A stretch of DNA of 40,067 nt, from assembly GCA_902776305.1 (NCBI GenBank), contig CACYPS010000028.1, forward strand, positions 1 through 40,067, read 5' to 3'. The notes below the pieces were generated by a model. The model was not told the origin of the DNA. It worked only from the letters and a program-made list of their open reading frames with translations, and did no database searches. Position numbers and translations under genes: made by a program. This DNA comes from an uncultured Lachnospiraceae bacterium. GTDB taxonomy: Bacteria > Bacillota > Clostridia > Lachnospirales > Lachnospiraceae. This document shows, in pieces, positions 6,504 to 17,700 of the stretch. How positions within the stretch are numbered: the stretch's first letter is position 1; every line of letters starts with the position of its first letter.

Positions 6504-8540
6504 TCACTCATCACATGACCTATCAACCCCCTTCACCTGCTCTTTTTTTCCCGGCTGACTTTTCAGCCACTCCTTATTAATCTCCAATCTCTGATGGATA
6601 GATTTTCTTTCACCCTTAAATGATGGAGGTTTTGTCGCTCTCGCTGCATCCGGTAATGTCTTGGAAGCTGTTATCGCTGAAGCAGTATTGCTCAGATTTC
6701 TGTCTTTTACAACAGGTACCGTCTGCATCGCCTCTACCTGTTCAGGTGCCCTCTCCTGCAGACTGCAAAAGCTCTGCAAGTGCGGCAGCACATGCTCCTG
6801 AATATCCGTCAGGGCTGACACAAAAGCGTCAAGCGCCCCCTGTCCCTGATTTCTTTTGTAAGTAAGCCAGTTAGGATCGGTAAGTCGGTCTTCGACCTGC
6901 CTGTTCATGCTGTCAATAAATCCGCCATTTCCCAGACCGATATTTAGACTGTCTTTGAGCGTCTTCATTTTCCCGTCTTCCGGATAATAAACCGTGAATT
7001 GCAGCATACACGTTTCCATAGCATTCTCACCTTTTTCGGCATTCTGCGCACTCCATTCATGATCCATGTCTGCAACTGCCTTATCAAATTCATTGATTGG
7101 CAAATATTTTTCATTGACGAACCTATCTGACTCGCAGTAATTGACACATACCATAGGAATCCTGTCATCTGACACATGCGGATCAAATGCCGCCAGCTTC
7201 TCTTTCAGCCTGTCTGCCTCCGTCGCCAGACTTCCGCCCTCTCTGATTACATCATCAAGAAATGACGCATAATGCCTCACGCCGCCGGTGTACAGCCTGT
7301 ATGTAATGTCGAGTACGAGATCCTCGCTCCCATTAAGACGATCCTGATAATCATAGGGATCAAAATCATGAGCAAGGCGGTCAAGCCTGACAGCAAGTTC
7401 CTCCGCTGTCAGTGCAGTGTCTTCCGCTTCCTTTTCATAGCGTGGCATCTTATACCGGAACTCCGAAAGTTCTTCTCTAATCAAACGCAAGGCCTCCCGC
7501 ACAACCGGTTTCTCTGCCAAGCCGGTCACATAATCCAGCGAATTGCCACAGACAACCTCTTTTGACACAAGACTACATTCGGAATTGTTGTAAATATCTC
7601 CTGCCTTTCCGTGGTAGATGATTCCCATTCCATTGCCAAGGTACTTCTTTCTTGGGTCATCCAGTATCTCACGATATTTCTCTGCAGCTGATCTGACATC
7701 CGGAAACGTATAATATGTCCCCAGGTCATGATACTCGTCACATTCTGCTACATAATATTCCACATACGGTGCCTCCGGCTGACTGCTTTCACTTACATGT
7801 CCGTTCTTACTCTCAGGCTCTTTTTTTCCGGTACCTTCCGGATACCTCTGCGGCTTCTGCTTAGCGTCATTTGACTGATTCATTCGTTTAGCAGCCTTCG
7901 CTATTTCTTCCTGCTCCACTTCTTCAACCTTTTCCATGAATCCCTCTACATCTGGAATTCTGTCAGATATTTGAACGCCGGCATCTATGAGAATTTCGCG
8001 GACGGCAGTATCAAGCGACTGATTTTCATTTGTAATGATCCCCCCGTCAAGCAGCCTGTAATTCACGTCATAGAAAGTGTAATCAAATCCTTCATCTGAT
8101 GTCTGAATCTGCAGATACTTGTCCGGTTTATCACCAATGAGGCTGTAAACCCGCTCTTCTTCCAGATTCAGGAAATCCGGAACTTCCCGGAACCCGAACG
8201 AATCAACATAGTGGGCCACATTCCCGCCATCAGTATGAAGAACGACAATATCGCTGACGGAAAGGGAATGCCCCTTAAAATCCTCCGGATGATAAAGATT
8301 GAACTTCTCATAGAGGGTGTCGAGTGTCTCATCTGCTCCCAGGATCCAGCTGTAGACAAGCTGATAGTCTTCTCTCAAAACTTTCATCCCGTTCTTTTCT
8401 ACAAAATCCATGGACATGAATGCGTATTCCTCTGCCCTCGTCCCATCCGCTATCTGATAAATTCCGTAGCGGTCTTCAGCACCGCTTAAAAGCGCTGCCT
8501 CCATTTCATATTCTCTTAACTGTTCGTTTCTGTTTGCCAT
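6504..8540 (-). CDS. YodL-domain polyvalent ICE protein
   Basis: This 678-residue soluble protein begins with a YodL-like domain (about residues 22-130; YGIYQI at the start, then KGHSLSVSDIVVLHTDG and YVDSFGFREVPDFL). A charged linker of about 100 residues follows, then a second globular part (YYVAECDEYHDLGTYYTF, about residues 260-350) typical of large polyvalent-protein-associated domains on conjugative elements. Such proteins are thought to protect or process entering DNA. The C-terminal 32 residues carry KSIHQRL, the tag shared with three other ICE proteins in this window. The start ATG at 8540 has an AGGAGG site. It lies 68 bp after the polyvalent SNF2 gene and is probably the last backbone gene of the operon visible here. 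Exact function unknown. Confidence 0.75.
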   Translation of the reverse strand: MANRNEQLREYEMEAALLSGAEDRYGIYQIADGTRAEEYAFMSMDFVEKNGMKVLREDYQLVYSWILGADETLDTLYEKFNLYHPEDFKGHSLSVSDIVVLHTDGGNVAHYVDSFGFREVPDFLNLEEERVYSLIGDKPDKYLQIQTSDEGFDYTFYDVNYRLLDGGIITNENQSLDTAVREILIDAGVQISDRIPDVEGFMEKVEEVEQEEIAKAAKRMNQSNDAKQKPQRYPEGTGKKEPESKNGHVSESSQPEAPYVEYYVAECDEYHDLGTYYTFPDVRSAAEKYREILDDPRKKYLGNGMGIIYHGKAGDIYNNSECSLVSKEVVCGNSLDYVTGLAEKPVVREALRLIREELSEFRYKMPRYEKEAEDTALTAEELAVRLDRLAHDFDPYDYQDRLNGSEDLVLDITYRLYTGGVRHYASFLDDVIREGGSLATEADRLKEKLAAFDPHVSDDRIPMVCVNYCESDRFVNEKYLPINEFDKAVADMDHEWSAQNAEKGENAMETCMLQFTVYYPEDGKMKTLKDSLNIGLGNGGFIDSMNRQVEDRLTDPNWLTYKRNQGQGALDAFVSALTDIQEHVLPHLQSFCSLQERAPEQVEAMQTVPVVKDRNLSNTASAITASKTLPDAARATKPPSFKGERKSIHQRLEINKEWLKSQPGKKEQVKGVDRSCDE

Positions 8541-8608
8541 AAATCCTCCTTATAAACGGGCAATCAGACAGAAACAGTCCAACTGCCCGGTCTGTTCTCA
8601 TATATTCA

Positions 8609-11600
8609 TTAAAGACTCGGCTGAGGTTTCAGCATTATCCCCGGTCCGGTCCTGACCTTATCCACACTCTCTTTAAAGTCCTTCAGTCTGTCATGGATCG
8701 ATGGTCTGCTTTTTTCCGGCTCTGCGTTTTCTTCCGGTTCAAGATCTCCAGAACCTCGTTCATCAAGATTTAGGATTGCATTCAGTTCCTGAAGTCTTGC
8801 TATCTTCTCTTTTAATTCCGCCTCTTTCGGGAATGGCTTCCCTGATTCTGCTTTTGCGTCTTCAAGCTGCTGACGTACCGTTGAAAGCTTCTGCCTTGCA
8901 TCTGATTCCCTCTGTGCAAGGTTAGCCAGCGCATTATTAATCCTCTGGATATTACCGGAACCGTCATTCCCGATGTGGATAGTCGTAGAGGCCTCGTTCT
9001 TTAATGTCAGCGTGAATTCCTTCATCATCGCATCGAAACGGATTTTCATGTGGAATCCCTGATAATACCCAGCATCCGACACTATATCCGTCTCTTTCAT
9101 CGCACGGCAGGCCGCTATGATTGCAGCTCCTGCCTCTTTTTTATCTGTGTAAACCTTTCCCCCGACCTCCATTACGAATTTCTCCGGATCCGTGATCTTA
9201 TTTGCCTCGTAGTTCCTCACATCTGCTTCAAGTGCTTTAATTTCGCTTTCAAGAGCCGCGATCTGTTTCGGATAGACCTTTGCGATATTATCTTCCAGGC
9301 GGTACTGATTACTGGTATGATTGGCTTTCAAGAGTTTCAGTTTTGCCACTTGTATATCAAGGTCCATCTTTTCCTTGATCTGCGGGTTGTTCGTAGCCAG
9401 AGCCTTCACCTCAGCCGCAGAAAGCTCCGCAGCGTCCACATCTTCACAGCTTCTCACCGGTGATTTGGATGTCATGATCTGAGAAATGAACTTCTGCTTG
9501 TTCTCAATGATCTGCCAGGAATATGCGTCAAATGTCCCTTCCGTCACATACCGGAATATGTGTACCTTTGCATTGCCGTTCCCCTGTCTCAAAATTCGGC
9601 CCTCCTGCTGTTCAATGTCCGCAGGTTTCCAGGGCACATCAAGATGATGGAGAGCAATAAGCCGGTCCTGCACGTTGGTTCCTGCGCCCATTTTTGCAGT
9701 GGAACCGAGAAGAAAACGGACCTGCCCGCTTCTGACTTTGCTGAACAGTTCCGCCTTTTTCATGTCTGTATTTGCCTCATGGATGAATGCTATTTCCTGT
9801 TCAGGAACGCCTTTCGCCATCAGTTTGCTTTTCAGGTCATCGTACACATTGAATTGCCCATCCCCCTTCGGAGTCGAAAGATCACAGAAAATGAGCTGCG
9901 CCGACCTCTTATCCGCCGTTTCTTTCCAAATCTCATAGCTCTTCTCCACGCAGGCCGCAATCTTGCTGTTCTCGGCATCCTCCAACATATCGTTGATAAG
10001 ACGCTGGTCGAGTGCCAGTTTTCTTCCGTCATTTGTGATCTTAAGCATGTTGTCAATCGAGGCATCAACACTGCCCCGTCTGACTGTCTCTGCACGCTCT
10101 CCGAGGCTTGCCACAATCTCCTTCTGCTGTTCGGTGGGTTTCAGCACAACATTTTCATACTCGGCCTCCGGTACGGGGAGGTTCAGCATATCCGAAGTCT
10201 GGATATCTGCAACTTCCTTAAAAAGGGACATCAGCTCCGGGATATTAAAGAAGCGGGCAAATCGTGTTTTTGCCCGGTATCCCGTCCCCTCCGGAGCCAG
10301 TTCGATACTCGTCACGGTCTCCCCGAAATTTGCTGCCCATGAATCAAAATGAGCCAGCCCCATTTTCTGAAGCTGGCTGTACTGCAGGTATCTCTGCACG
10401 GTATAGAGTTCTGTCATGCTGTTGGAGATCGGGGTTCCGGTCGCAAATGTAATTCCCCTTCCTCCCGTCTTCTCATCCATATAGCGGCATTTGTTGAACA
10501 TGTCGGTGGACTTCTGCGCCTCAGTCTGCGATATGCCGGCAATATTGCGCATTTTTGTATACAAAAACAAATTTTTGAACGCGTGACTTTCGTCCACAAA
10601 AAGTCTGTCTACGCCCAATTCCTCAAAAGTCACAACGTTATCTTTTCGTTCTTTACTGTTTAGCTTATCCAGTCTCGCCTCCAGTGAACGCCTCGTTTTC
10701 TCCATCTGCTTAATGGTATAGCGTCCGCCTTCCTCCCATTTAGCCTCCTGTATATGCTCCGCAAGCTCATTGATCTGGTCTTCAAGCATTCTGATCTGCC
10801 TCTCCTCGGAAAGCGGTATACGCTCAAACTGAGAATGACCGATGATGACGGCATCATATGTCCCCATCGCAATGCGGGAACAGAACTTCTTGCGGTTCGC
10901 AGGCTCAAAATCTTTCTTGGTTGCGACAAGGATATTTGCACCGGGATACAGCTTCAGGAAGTCAGCCCCCCACTGTTCCGTCAGATGATTCGGAACGACA
11001 AACAGCGGCTTCTGGCATAATCCCAGTCGCTTAGCCTCCATCGCACAGGCTGCCATTTCGAATGTTTTGCCGGCCCCGACGCAATGGGCCAGAAGTGTGT
11101 TCCCGCCATAAAGCTGATGGGCAACTGCATTCTTCTGATGCGGCTTCAGAGATATTTCCGGATTCATTCCGGGAAAAGTCAGGTGGCTCCCGTCATACTC
11201 TCGGGGACGGATGGAATTAAATGTCCGGTTATAAATACCGCAGAGAAGCTCACGCCTCTCCGGATCCTTAAAGACCCATTCCTTGAAGGCTTCCTTTATC
11301 GCTTCCTGTTTCTGCGAGGCGAGCATGGTCTCCTTCTTATTCAGGACACGCTTCTCCTTTCCATCTACCTGCACCAGATCATAAATCCGGATATCCTTCA
11401 GATTCAGGGTGTCTTCAATGATCTTATAGGCATTCACCCGTCCGGTTCCGTAAGTCGCGGTTGCAAGGATATTGTTATAGCTGTCATCGTTCTTTCCCTT
11501 CACATTCCACAGTCCGTTCACCTCGGAATATTGGACGTCTATATAGCGGCCGATCAGATAGTACGGGGTCCTGAGAAGTTCTGTCATGAAATCTCTGTAA

Positions 11601-14600
11601 ATCCTCGGCGGAACCCAGGTCGCTCCGAGCCTCACATCGATCTCTGAAGCATCCAGTTCCTTTGGCTGTACTTTTTCGAGAGCCGACACGTTTATCTTAT
11701 ATTTCGGGTCCGTTTCCGCATATCTCCTTGCCGTCTCCAGCTTTTCTCTAACATTTCCAGAGAGATATTCGTCGGCATTCTGCCATTCCTGCGACACCGG
11801 TTCAATAAAAATTACGCCGCGTAATTCTTCCGTTACTTTTTCCTCCGTTTTTCCTGTCAGCTCCGCCATATAAGGGATATCAACCCTTGCCTTCTCGTTA
11901 AGCGACAAAGCCAATGCTTCCGAAGCCGTTTCCACGCTTGTGACCGGAACCGCTTTCTTGATTGTGCGCTTATAGAACATCTGGGCTTTTTCCCGGAGCC
12001 TTCCGTCCTCGTCCAAGTCTTCAAGGGAACAGAGCAGGCAGTAAGATGAATCCTCCGAGAATGCACGTTTATTTGCATTGTTGCCGATTACGCCGTACTT
12101 CTCCGTATATGTGTCATAAAGCGTATTCAGCCGTCCCTGTTCTGCCTTGATAGCCTCTTCCGTTGTGTTTTCATCCATTTGAAGATTGATCAGATTACGC
12201 ACACAGTCCCTGATCCCCACGAGTCCCTTCACCCTCTCAGACGTAGCTGCCGGAAGCCGCATGAGGTTCATAACAGAGTTCACACGGTAGTAGACCTGAT
12301 CGTCAATGACTGTATAGCTGAAATTCCGGACAGCAGGATCAGCGGGAATGCTGATCTCCTCCTCATCCAATTCTGTCTCAGCATCAACAGCCGGAACCAT
12401 CGTCCCCTCTATATGTGTCACAGCTTCCGAAAGCAGACTTCGAAGCTCCACGCCCTCATTCGGGATACAGGCAGTTTCCATTCCGAACGGTCCGGATACC
12501 TCTTTCATCTGTCCGAGAATCATCTCCGGATGTCTGACGAAGTATCTGTTCATGGATATGCCGTTTGGATCAACAGCCGTTTCCACCCACTCCGGAATAT
12601 CCAGCGTAACGGAATCCCTTTTCTGTAAAAACAGGATATCGGATGTGACTTCTGTGCCGGCATTTGCCTTGAATGCATTATTCGGAAGACGAATCGCGCC
12701 GAGCAATTCCGCCCTCTCCGCAAGATATCGCCTTACTTCCGGGGAAGTCTTGTCCATCGTTCCTTTTGAAGTAATAAAAGCAGCAACGCCTCCCGGCCTT
12801 AGCTGATCGATCGTTTTCGCCAGAAAATAGTCATGGATCATAAATCCCTGACGGTCATAATTCTTGTCCGATACACGATAATTGCCAAACGGTACATTTC
12901 CGATTGCAACATCAAAGAAATCGTTCGGATATTCTGTCTTTTCATAGCCTTTGACCTGGATTTCAGCATCCGGATATAGTTTCTGCGCTATCCTGCCGCT
13001 AATGCTGTCAAGCTCCACTCCGTAAAGCTTCGACTGCCGCATCGCGTCCGGCATCATCCCGAAAAAGTTCCCGACGCCTACAGCCGGTTCCAGAACATTT
13101 CCCTTTTCAAACCCCATCCTCTCAAGTGCCTCATACATAGCCTCTATAATGACGGGCTGCGTAAAATGTGCATTCAGTGTGGAAGCCCTTGCCGATGCAT
13201 ATTCTGAGGGAGTAAGAAGCTGTTTTAACTCTTCATATTCGCTCTTCCAGTTTTCCTTTGTCTCGTCAAATACATCCGGCAGCCCTCCCCACCCGACATA
13301 TTTTGATAAGATTTCCTGTTCTTCCAGTGTTGCTCCACGGTTTTCGGATTCAATCTTTTTCAGTGTCCGGATTGCCTCAGCATTACGATGGTATTTCTCC
13401 TTCGGCGTGCCGATTCCGAGATCATTGTCGGTAATATGAAAGTTACCGGCAGGAGACATTTTTATATCAGCCTCCTCCCTTTCCTGCTCCTCCCGTATCC
13501 ATTCCAGGACAATAGGGAGTTTTTCTATGCGGCTGATCGGGAAGCCGTTTGTCTCTTCGAATGTCACATCTCGCAAAGAAACATCCCCAAACATAGAGAT
13601 TTCTTCTATCTCATAGGTCCTGCCGTCTTGTGCAAAGCGATGACCAAGGAGTTCTTGTGTGTTTATAATTTCCGTTTTCCCGGAATCTATTTCATCAACA
13701 GGTTTTTCCGTTTCCCCGGATACTGTATCACTGCTCGCCGGTTCAATCTCTGCCGTTCCGTCTGTCAGAGAGTCAGCACGCAGCTCTTCATCCTGCCCCA
13801 TACTCTCCTGCACTTCCTGCATATCAGCAAGACGCTGTGCTTCGAGACGTTCCTCATATTTCTCAAGTTCTTCCTGGGTAAGAAAATCATTCCTTTCCAC
13901 CAGCAGATGAACTCTCTCGGCTGCCTTGTTCCAACTCAGCGTTACAGAAGCATACGGCTCCGTCAGGTCTCCTTTCGTTATCACGATTCCTTTTGCGTCA
14001 TGGTTCTCAAAAGAGTCCTCACTCCCGGTAACAGCGTCACTCTGTCCTCCGATCCCGTATTCTCCCTTAAGAAACTCTGCCTCTTCCTTCCTTTCGTGAT
14101 GGCTGCGAAAAAACTCATAGATTCTCTGCTTTCCGCCGCTTGTCAGACCGCCTCTCTTAAAAACGCTGTCAATCTCATCCTGCGTAATAAAGGAAGGAAC
14201 TAACTTATCAATATCTGCATCCTGCTCTTTATAAGGGACTGCATTTCTGAGATCTACAAGGCGCACCATAGTTTCAGGAATCCTGTTCGTCACGTACCAC
14301 GGACCACCGCCATTTTCTGCAAGCTGCCTTCTTAATGTATCCAGCCTGAGATAGATATCATAAATCTCATCCGGTTCCTCAAGCGTCTTTTTTATCGCCT
14401 CCACGGTTTCCGGATAAGTTCCCATATTCCATTCCTCCGGAACGTAGGAAGCACTGTCCCGAAAAAGAAAGTATGTGCGGGATGCAAGTTCCTCCCGTTC
14501 ATTATTCAAAGCATTTGACATAATGATGTTAGATGCAAATTTCCCGTCCTCATACATGGTGCGGATTCTTTTGGAAGCTTCTTCCCAGGATACCTTCCGG

Positions 14601-16207
14601 TCATATACGCTTCGAGCACTCTCCCCCCTGTGGATTCGGATTTCCTCTTCGTCAAACCAGACGCTTATATGCCTGTCCTCAATCGTGAATCCTTTACCCC
14701 CGGCACCGTACTCCGCTTTAAGGAACTTCTGAAAATCCTCTTCGGATACGTCTTCCTGCAGCTTTGCGCAGATATGGAGAAGCGTGTTCTTCCTTCCACT
14801 CCCGGTCCGCAGAATATCGTCTACCATATCGTCAGGTACAAAAAAAGCAGCTGTCCGGTCACTGCCGGCAGCCGCTTCGCGTATAATATCCGTCTGCTCT
14901 GTTTCGCTTGGAAAAAGGCTTAACTGTATATAAGTTCCTCCAGAATTATTTCCTCCGCCTGAGACTGGATCCGGTTCATATGCTGCGTCCATCCCATCTG
15001 ATCTTTCATCTTGTCCGGAGCCGGATCTGTCTTCAGAAGATCCATCATCAGGTTCTCGATTTTCCTCTTCGCTTCCAGATCGACCTCCATCAGATGGCGG
15101 TCCAGCGTATTCTTCAGTGTCATCGCGTCGAACGTTATTTTCCTGTGCTGTCTCAGGAACTCTTTCCTCAACATCCCGTACTTGCCGATCGTCCCTGTCG
15201 TCTCCGTGAGTTCCAGATCCGGAATCAGGTAATCCCCGTTCCTGCTGTATGTCAGCTCTCTCATCATGATTTGTTTCCTCCCTATCATCATTACGACCAT
15301 CTTTCAGGTCTTTTGTGTCATCTGTCTGCTCCGCAATTTCACGAATTAACGTGTTAAATTCATTATAGCGGTTGTCATTCTCTTTTTCAACCCCTGCCTG
15401 AACATTTGTTCCCGGTAATTTTTCGGCATTCTCCCGCAAAGCCGACTGTTCCCGCTTTATTTCACTTCTGACAAACCTTCCGATCTGCATCAGAATCGGC
15501 ATCGTGATCTCATGAACACTGGTACCGATACCGGAAATCACATCCGGGGTGTTGAAATCCCGGATTGCTTGAAAGTCTGATGGTTCAAGATAGTCCATCG
15601 GATCCAGGCCTGTCCTTTTCATCAGCATATACCATACACTGTCAGCGATCAGATCCTTCAGCTCCTTTTTCTGGTTGAACTCATCCAGTTCAGAAAGATA
15701 GCTGTCCTTTATAAAGAATCGTATCTGTGAAAATGCATCCCCGGCTGCTATATCGGCATTTTCTCTTGCAAGCCTGTCAAGGACTTCAACAAGGTCATCA
15801 CTCTCCACGGGACCGCTGACCTCCTCGGCAAGATATGATGCAAGGCTCTCCCGCATATTGTCCGGAAGCTTCCACAGGCTGACATCCTTTCCGACTTCCC
15901 TCTGCTTGAAAGTATCCGCCACATCAAAGACATAGCGCAGACGGTTCCTGCTCCCGCTTGTGTCAATCAAGGCAATACCCTTAGACCCCTTCTTTACCCA
16001 GCGGAACATCTTCTTATTCCAGATTTCCATGGAAGCGCAGGCAGTCGCCTCAGGTCTCTGCGCATAGATCAAAAGCTGCTCCGGGAAAGTATATTTATAA
16101 ACCCTTGAAGCGGTGTCAAGAAACCTCATCCAATTTTCCGGAGAGGCAGACAAGTCACGCGCCGCTTCATCCGAAAGCTGTTCGATTAGTAATAATTTCG
16201 TCGCCAT
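8609..16207 (-). CDS. Giant polyvalent protein: adenine-specific DNA methylase plus SNF2-type helicase
   Basis: At 2532 residues this is the largest protein in the window. Layout: an N-terminal ArdC-like/polyvalent domain (1-110); an acidic, Gly/Asp/Arg-rich linker (about 285-425); two related domains (about 460-560 and 690-790, each with FLKxEYGxGG); an LPD25-like domain (about 860-925); an N6-adenine methyltransferase (about 980-1290) with SAM motif [10 protein letters not shown] and motif IV NVPFGNY, a variant of NPPY; and an SNF2-type helicase (about 1690-2260) with Walker A VGAGKTFE, box II VDESHAF, motif III ATGTPIS and motif [11 protein letters not shown] coiled coil and the tag SIHDRL close it. 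The start has AAGGAG. It probably modifies and remodels ICE DNA, possibly after transfer, to avoid restriction. Confidence 0.9.
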   Translation of the reverse strand: MATKLLLIEQLSDEAARDLSASPENWMRFLDTASRVYKYTFPEQLLIYAQRPEATACASMEIWNKKMFRWVKKGSKGIALIDTSGSRNRLRYVFDVADTFKQREVGKDVSLWKLPDNMRESLASYLAEEVSGPVESDDLVEVLDRLARENADIAAGDAFSQIRFFIKDSYLSELDEFNQKKELKDLIADSVWYMLMKRTGLDPMDYLEPSDFQAIRDFNTPDVISGIGTSVHEITMPILMQIGRFVRSEIKREQSALRENAEKLPGTNVQAGVEKENDNRYNEFNTLIREIAEQTDDTKDLKDGRNDDREETNHDERADIQQERGLPDSGSGTHGDDRDDRQVRDVEERVPETAQENNVRRDDTEEYAGPPSDGGRSGSEEENREPDDGSSEDRSGSGQDERSDGMDAAYEPDPVSGGGNNSGGTYIQLSLFPSETEQTDIIREAAAGSDRTAAFFVPDDMVDDILRTGSGRKNTLLHICAKLQEDVSEEDFQKFLKAEYGAGGKGFTIEDRHISVWFDEEEIRIHRGESARSVYDRKVSWEEASKRIRTMYEDGKFASNIIMSNALNNEREELASRTYFLFRDSASYVPEEWNMGTYPETVEAIKKTLEEPDEIYDIYLRLDTLRRQLAENGGGPWYVTNRIPETMVRLVDLRNAVPYKEQDADIDKLVPSFITQDEIDSVFKRGGLTSGGKQRIYEFFRSHHERKEEAEFLKGEYGIGGQSDAVTGSEDSFENHDAKGIVITKGDLTEPYASVTLSWNKAAERVHLLVERNDFLTQEELEKYEERLEAQRLADMQEVQESMGQDEELRADSLTDGTAEIEPASSDTVSGETEKPVDEIDSGKTEIINTQELLGHRFAQDGRTYEIEEISMFGDVSLRDVTFEETNGFPISRIEKLPIVLEWIREEQEREEADIKMSPAGNFHITDNDLGIGTPKEKYHRNAEAIRTLKKIESENRGATLEEQEILSKYVGWGGLPDVFDETKENWKSEYEELKQLLTPSEYASARASTLNAHFTQPVIIEAMYEALERMGFEKGNVLEPAVGVGNFFGMMPDAMRQSKLYGVELDSISGRIAQKLYPDAEIQVKGYEKTEYPNDFFDVAIGNVPFGNYRVSDKNYDRQGFMIHDYFLAKTIDQLRPGGVAAFITSKGTMDKTSPEVRRYLAERAELLGAIRLPNNAFKANAGTEVTSDILFLQKRDSVTLDIPEWVETAVDPNGISMNRYFVRHPEMILGQMKEVSGPFGMETACIPNEGVELRSLLSEAVTHIEGTMVPAVDAETELDEEEISIPADPAVRNFSYTVIDDQVYYRVNSVMNLMRLPAATSERVKGLVGIRDCVRNLINLQMDENTTEEAIKAEQGRLNTLYDTYTEKYGVIGNNANKRAFSEDSSYCLLCSLEDLDEDGRLREKAQMFYKRTIKKAVPVTSVETASEALALSLNEKARVDIPYMAELTGKTEEKVTEELRGVIFIEPVSQEWQNADEYLSGNVREKLETARRYAETDPKYKINVSALEKVQPKELDASEIDVRLGATWVPPRIYRDFMTELLRTPYYLIGRYIDVQYSEVNGLWNVKGKNDDSYNNILATATYGTGRVNAYKIIEDTLNLKDIRIYDLVQVDGKEKRVLNKKETMLASQKQEAIKEAFKEWVFKDPERRELLCGIYNRTFNSIRPREYDGSHLTFPGMNPEISLKPHQKNAVAHQLYGGNTLLAHCVGAGKTFEMAACAMEAKRLGLCQKPLFVVPNHLTEQWGADFLKLYPGANILVATKKDFEPANRKKFCSRIAMGTYDAVIIGHSQFERIPLSEERQIRMLEDQINELAEHIQEAKWEEGGRYTIKQMEKTRRSLEARLDKLNSKERKDNVVTFEELGVDRLFVDESHAFKNLFLYTKMRNIAGISQTEAQKSTDMFNKCRYMDEKTGGRGITFATGTPISNSMTELYTVQRYLQYSQLQKMGLAHFDSWAANFGETVTSIELAPEGTGYRAKTRFARFFNIPELMSLFKEVADIQTSDMLNLPVPEAEYENVVLKPTEQQKEIVASLGERAETVRRGSVDASIDNMLKITNDGRKLALDQRLINDMLEDAENSKIAACVEKSYEIWKETADKRSAQLIFCDLSTPKGDGQFNVYDDLKSKLMAKGVPEQEIAFIHEANTDMKKAELFSKVRSGQVRFLLGSTAKMGAGTNVQDRLIALHHLDVPWKPADIEQQEGRILRQGNGNAKVHIFRYVTEGTFDAYSWQIIENKQKFISQIMTSKSPVRSCEDVDAAELSAAEVKALATNNPQIKEKMDLDIQVAKLKLLKANHTSNQYRLEDNIAKVYPKQIAALESEIKALEADVRNYEANKITDPEKFVMEVGGKVYTDKKEAGAAIIAACRAMKETDIVSDAGYYQGFHMKIRFDAMMKEFTLTLKNEASTTIHIGNDGSGNIQRINNALANLAQRESDARQKLSTVRQQLEDAKAESGKPFPKEAELKEKIARLQELNAILNLDERGSGDLEPEENAEPEKSRPSIHDRLKDFKESVDKVRTGPGIMLKPQPSL

Positions 16208-16224
16208 AATTCTCCTTCTTTCAC

Positions 16225-16251
16225 AAAAAAAAGGGAGCCTTACGGCTCCCT
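16225..16251 (-). terminator. Terminator hairpin between the DUF5688 gene and the polyvalent gene
   Basis: The minus strand shows AGGGAGCC GTAA GGCTCCCT followed by eight T, a textbook rho-independent terminator. It sits 18 bases before the start of the polyvalent gene and after the DUF5688 stop. Transcription of the polyvalent gene must therefore read through it, so it is probably an attenuator or a target of antitermination. Confidence 0.85.
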
Positions 16252-16277
16252 CGGTCGATAAAACTTACAATTATTCA

Positions 16278-17378
16278 TTAAAGTATGGCCTGTGATGACT
16301 TATTCCTGTCCCTTTGCGGAACGGGGGCAGGCCCAGTCTGGACTGCCGCCCTTTTTTCGCTGAGCCGGTCATGAATGCTGCGTTTTCCGCCGTTCCTTTC
16401 AGAGCGGTCAGCCTTTGCAGCCTCCTTCTCCGCCGTAAGCCGGTCCTGGCGTTTCAAGGCGTTTTCCAATACCCCTGATTCTCTGTCATAGAACTGGACC
16501 TTATCAGAAAGCCTCTCTTTCGGAAGCACCTCTGCCTCGTTGACATCCTTCACCATCTGTACAAGGACATGCGCATCATCTGCGAGGCTCTCGGGAATAA
16601 TGAGTACCTCATGCAGTGAGGACGGCAGGATAAAAAAATTGTCGCCAAGTAACTCTGCAGCTTTGGAGAGAATGTCTTCACGAACCATCAGTGATGCGCC
16701 GAACATCTTATCCCCTGTCGTCAGGCAGAACAACGGCGGTCCGTTAAGATCGACTTCGCCGGGATTCTGGAAGAGATTTTCCGGCTGCTGTCCGGTCATG
16801 AACTCCATCATCAGATCATTCATATTGTAGAGAGAAGGAATTCGCGCATCCTCTGCCGCAATCGCATCCGCATGAAGCTGCTCCGGTGTAATTCCCCAGT
16901 ACTGCAGAAGGGAATCTGTAACGGAAACCGTGCCGAGTGATTCCTCGTCCGCCCTGAGCATGACCTGGTAAGTCGCGGTAAATTCACCGAACTGTTTGGA
17001 CGGCTTATTTTTGAGCCTTTCCTGATTCATTTCCGGATCACAGAGCACAATCTGAAGCCGGTCTTTCACATTTTCATAGTCAGATACGATCTTGAACTCT
17101 TCCGGTATCTCTTCCTTATCGTACTCGATCCTCTGGTCTGCAACAGCACCGACCAGCTTGTCCGGATCCTCTCCGGCACAATAATCCTTATAGTAAGGTT
17201 CCAGGTAAAGATTAGGCACAATCTGCTCTCCGTCCCTCCGGATACTGATCCCGGTAAGAGTCTGGTCATTCTGCTTGGTTACTTTCATAAGTGATATCTC
17301 CGCATCCTGAAACGAAGGCGGAAGATAATCCTTCACGTTGTCTTTCACATAATCATAAAATTCATTCCTGGTCATCAT
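16278..17378 (-). CDS. DUF5688 family protein of the ICE
   Basis: The 366-residue protein belongs to DUF5688, found in conjugative elements of Clostridia: N-terminal TRNEFYDYVKDNVKDYLP, ISIRRDGEQIVPNLYLEPYY, then a C-terminal region that includes LPSSLHEVLIIPE. No enzymatic motif is visible. The last 33 residues contain the tag SIHDRLSEKR followed by a Pro- and basic-rich end. It starts at 17378 or 17375 (ATGATG) and lies 7 bp after the 49-residue gene, so the two are translationally close. A role in the recipient or as a partner of the polyvalent protein is inferred only from position and the shared tag. Confidence 0.8.
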   Translation of the reverse strand: MMTRNEFYDYVKDNVKDYLPPSFQDAEISLMKVTKQNDQTLTGISIRRDGEQIVPNLYLEPYYKDYCAGEDPDKLVGAVADQRIEYDKEEIPEEFKIVSDYENVKDRLQIVLCDPEMNQERLKNKPSKQFGEFTATYQVMLRADEESLGTVSVTDSLLQYWGITPEQLHADAIAAEDARIPSLYNMNDLMMEFMTGQQPENLFQNPGEVDLNGPPLFCLTTGDKMFGASLMVREDILSKAAELLGDNFFILPSSLHEVLIIPESLADDAHVLVQMVKDVNEAEVLPKERLSDKVQFYDRESGVLENALKRQDRLTAEKEAAKADRSERNGGKRSIHDRLSEKRAAVQTGPAPVPQRDRNKSSQAIL

Positions 17379-17385
17379 ATCAGTA

Positions 17386-17535
17386 TCATCCCTTTCTTGC
17401 GGTTCTTATAGTCTTCCGGCGCAGCGCCTCATGATGATTAAAGCGCTTCTGATAGGCTGCCATCCGGCTCATCATCTGCTTCTGCTGGTTTCTTCTGTCA
17501 ACATTGTATTCCTGTTTCTTCCCTGTGTTTCTCAT
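17386..17535 (-). CDS. Small basic protein, 49 residues
   Basis: This frame begins MRNTGKKQEYNVDRRNQQKQ with an excellent GGAGGTAACCT ribosome binding site and stops 7 bp before the DUF5688 start. It is very Arg/Lys/Gln-rich and predicted helical, with a likely nucleic-acid-binding character. It is immediately downstream of a hairpin (17565-17593). The strong ribosome binding site and tight spacing make a real small gene likely. It has no recognisable family. Confidence 0.65.
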   Translation of the reverse strand: MRNTGKKQEYNVDRRNQQKQMMSRMAAYQKRFNHHEALRRKTIRTARKG

Positions 17536-17564
17536 AGGTTACCTCCTCTATTTTAAGCTATAGT

Positions 17565-17593
17565 AAAGGGAGTCGCGTTTCGCGACCCCCTTT
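17565..17593 (-). terminator. Long hairpin upstream of the 49-residue gene (terminator-like)
   Basis: AAAGGG-a-GTCGCG and CGCGAC-c-CCCTTT pair over 13 positions with one mismatch (a G-U wobble on the minus strand) around a three-base loop. On the minus strand it ends CCCTTTACTATAG, a poor T-tract. It lies between the surface-protein gene and the 49-residue gene, about 30 bp upstream of the latter's start. Its core 21 bases recur at 37138. Confidence 0.5.
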
Positions 17594-17700
17594 GTAACAC
17601 CATATTATGCGCAGCTCCTTCGCTGTACTTTGTTAGATCGATGCTACCAGTTGAAAAGAGCATGCAGATCATTCACAATACTTCTTTTCTCCTGCAGGCA

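Noticed and set aside
9560-10342. Plus-strand frame of 260 codons opposite the SNF2 helicase
   Set aside because: Antisense shadow of the SNF2 domain; no ribosome binding site and no recognisable domain.
13388-14203. Long plus-strand frame of 271 codons inside the polyvalent gene
   Set aside because: It is antisense to a gene with strong domain motifs, has no ribosome binding site at its start and matches no known family; the long frame reflects the codon bias of the gene below.
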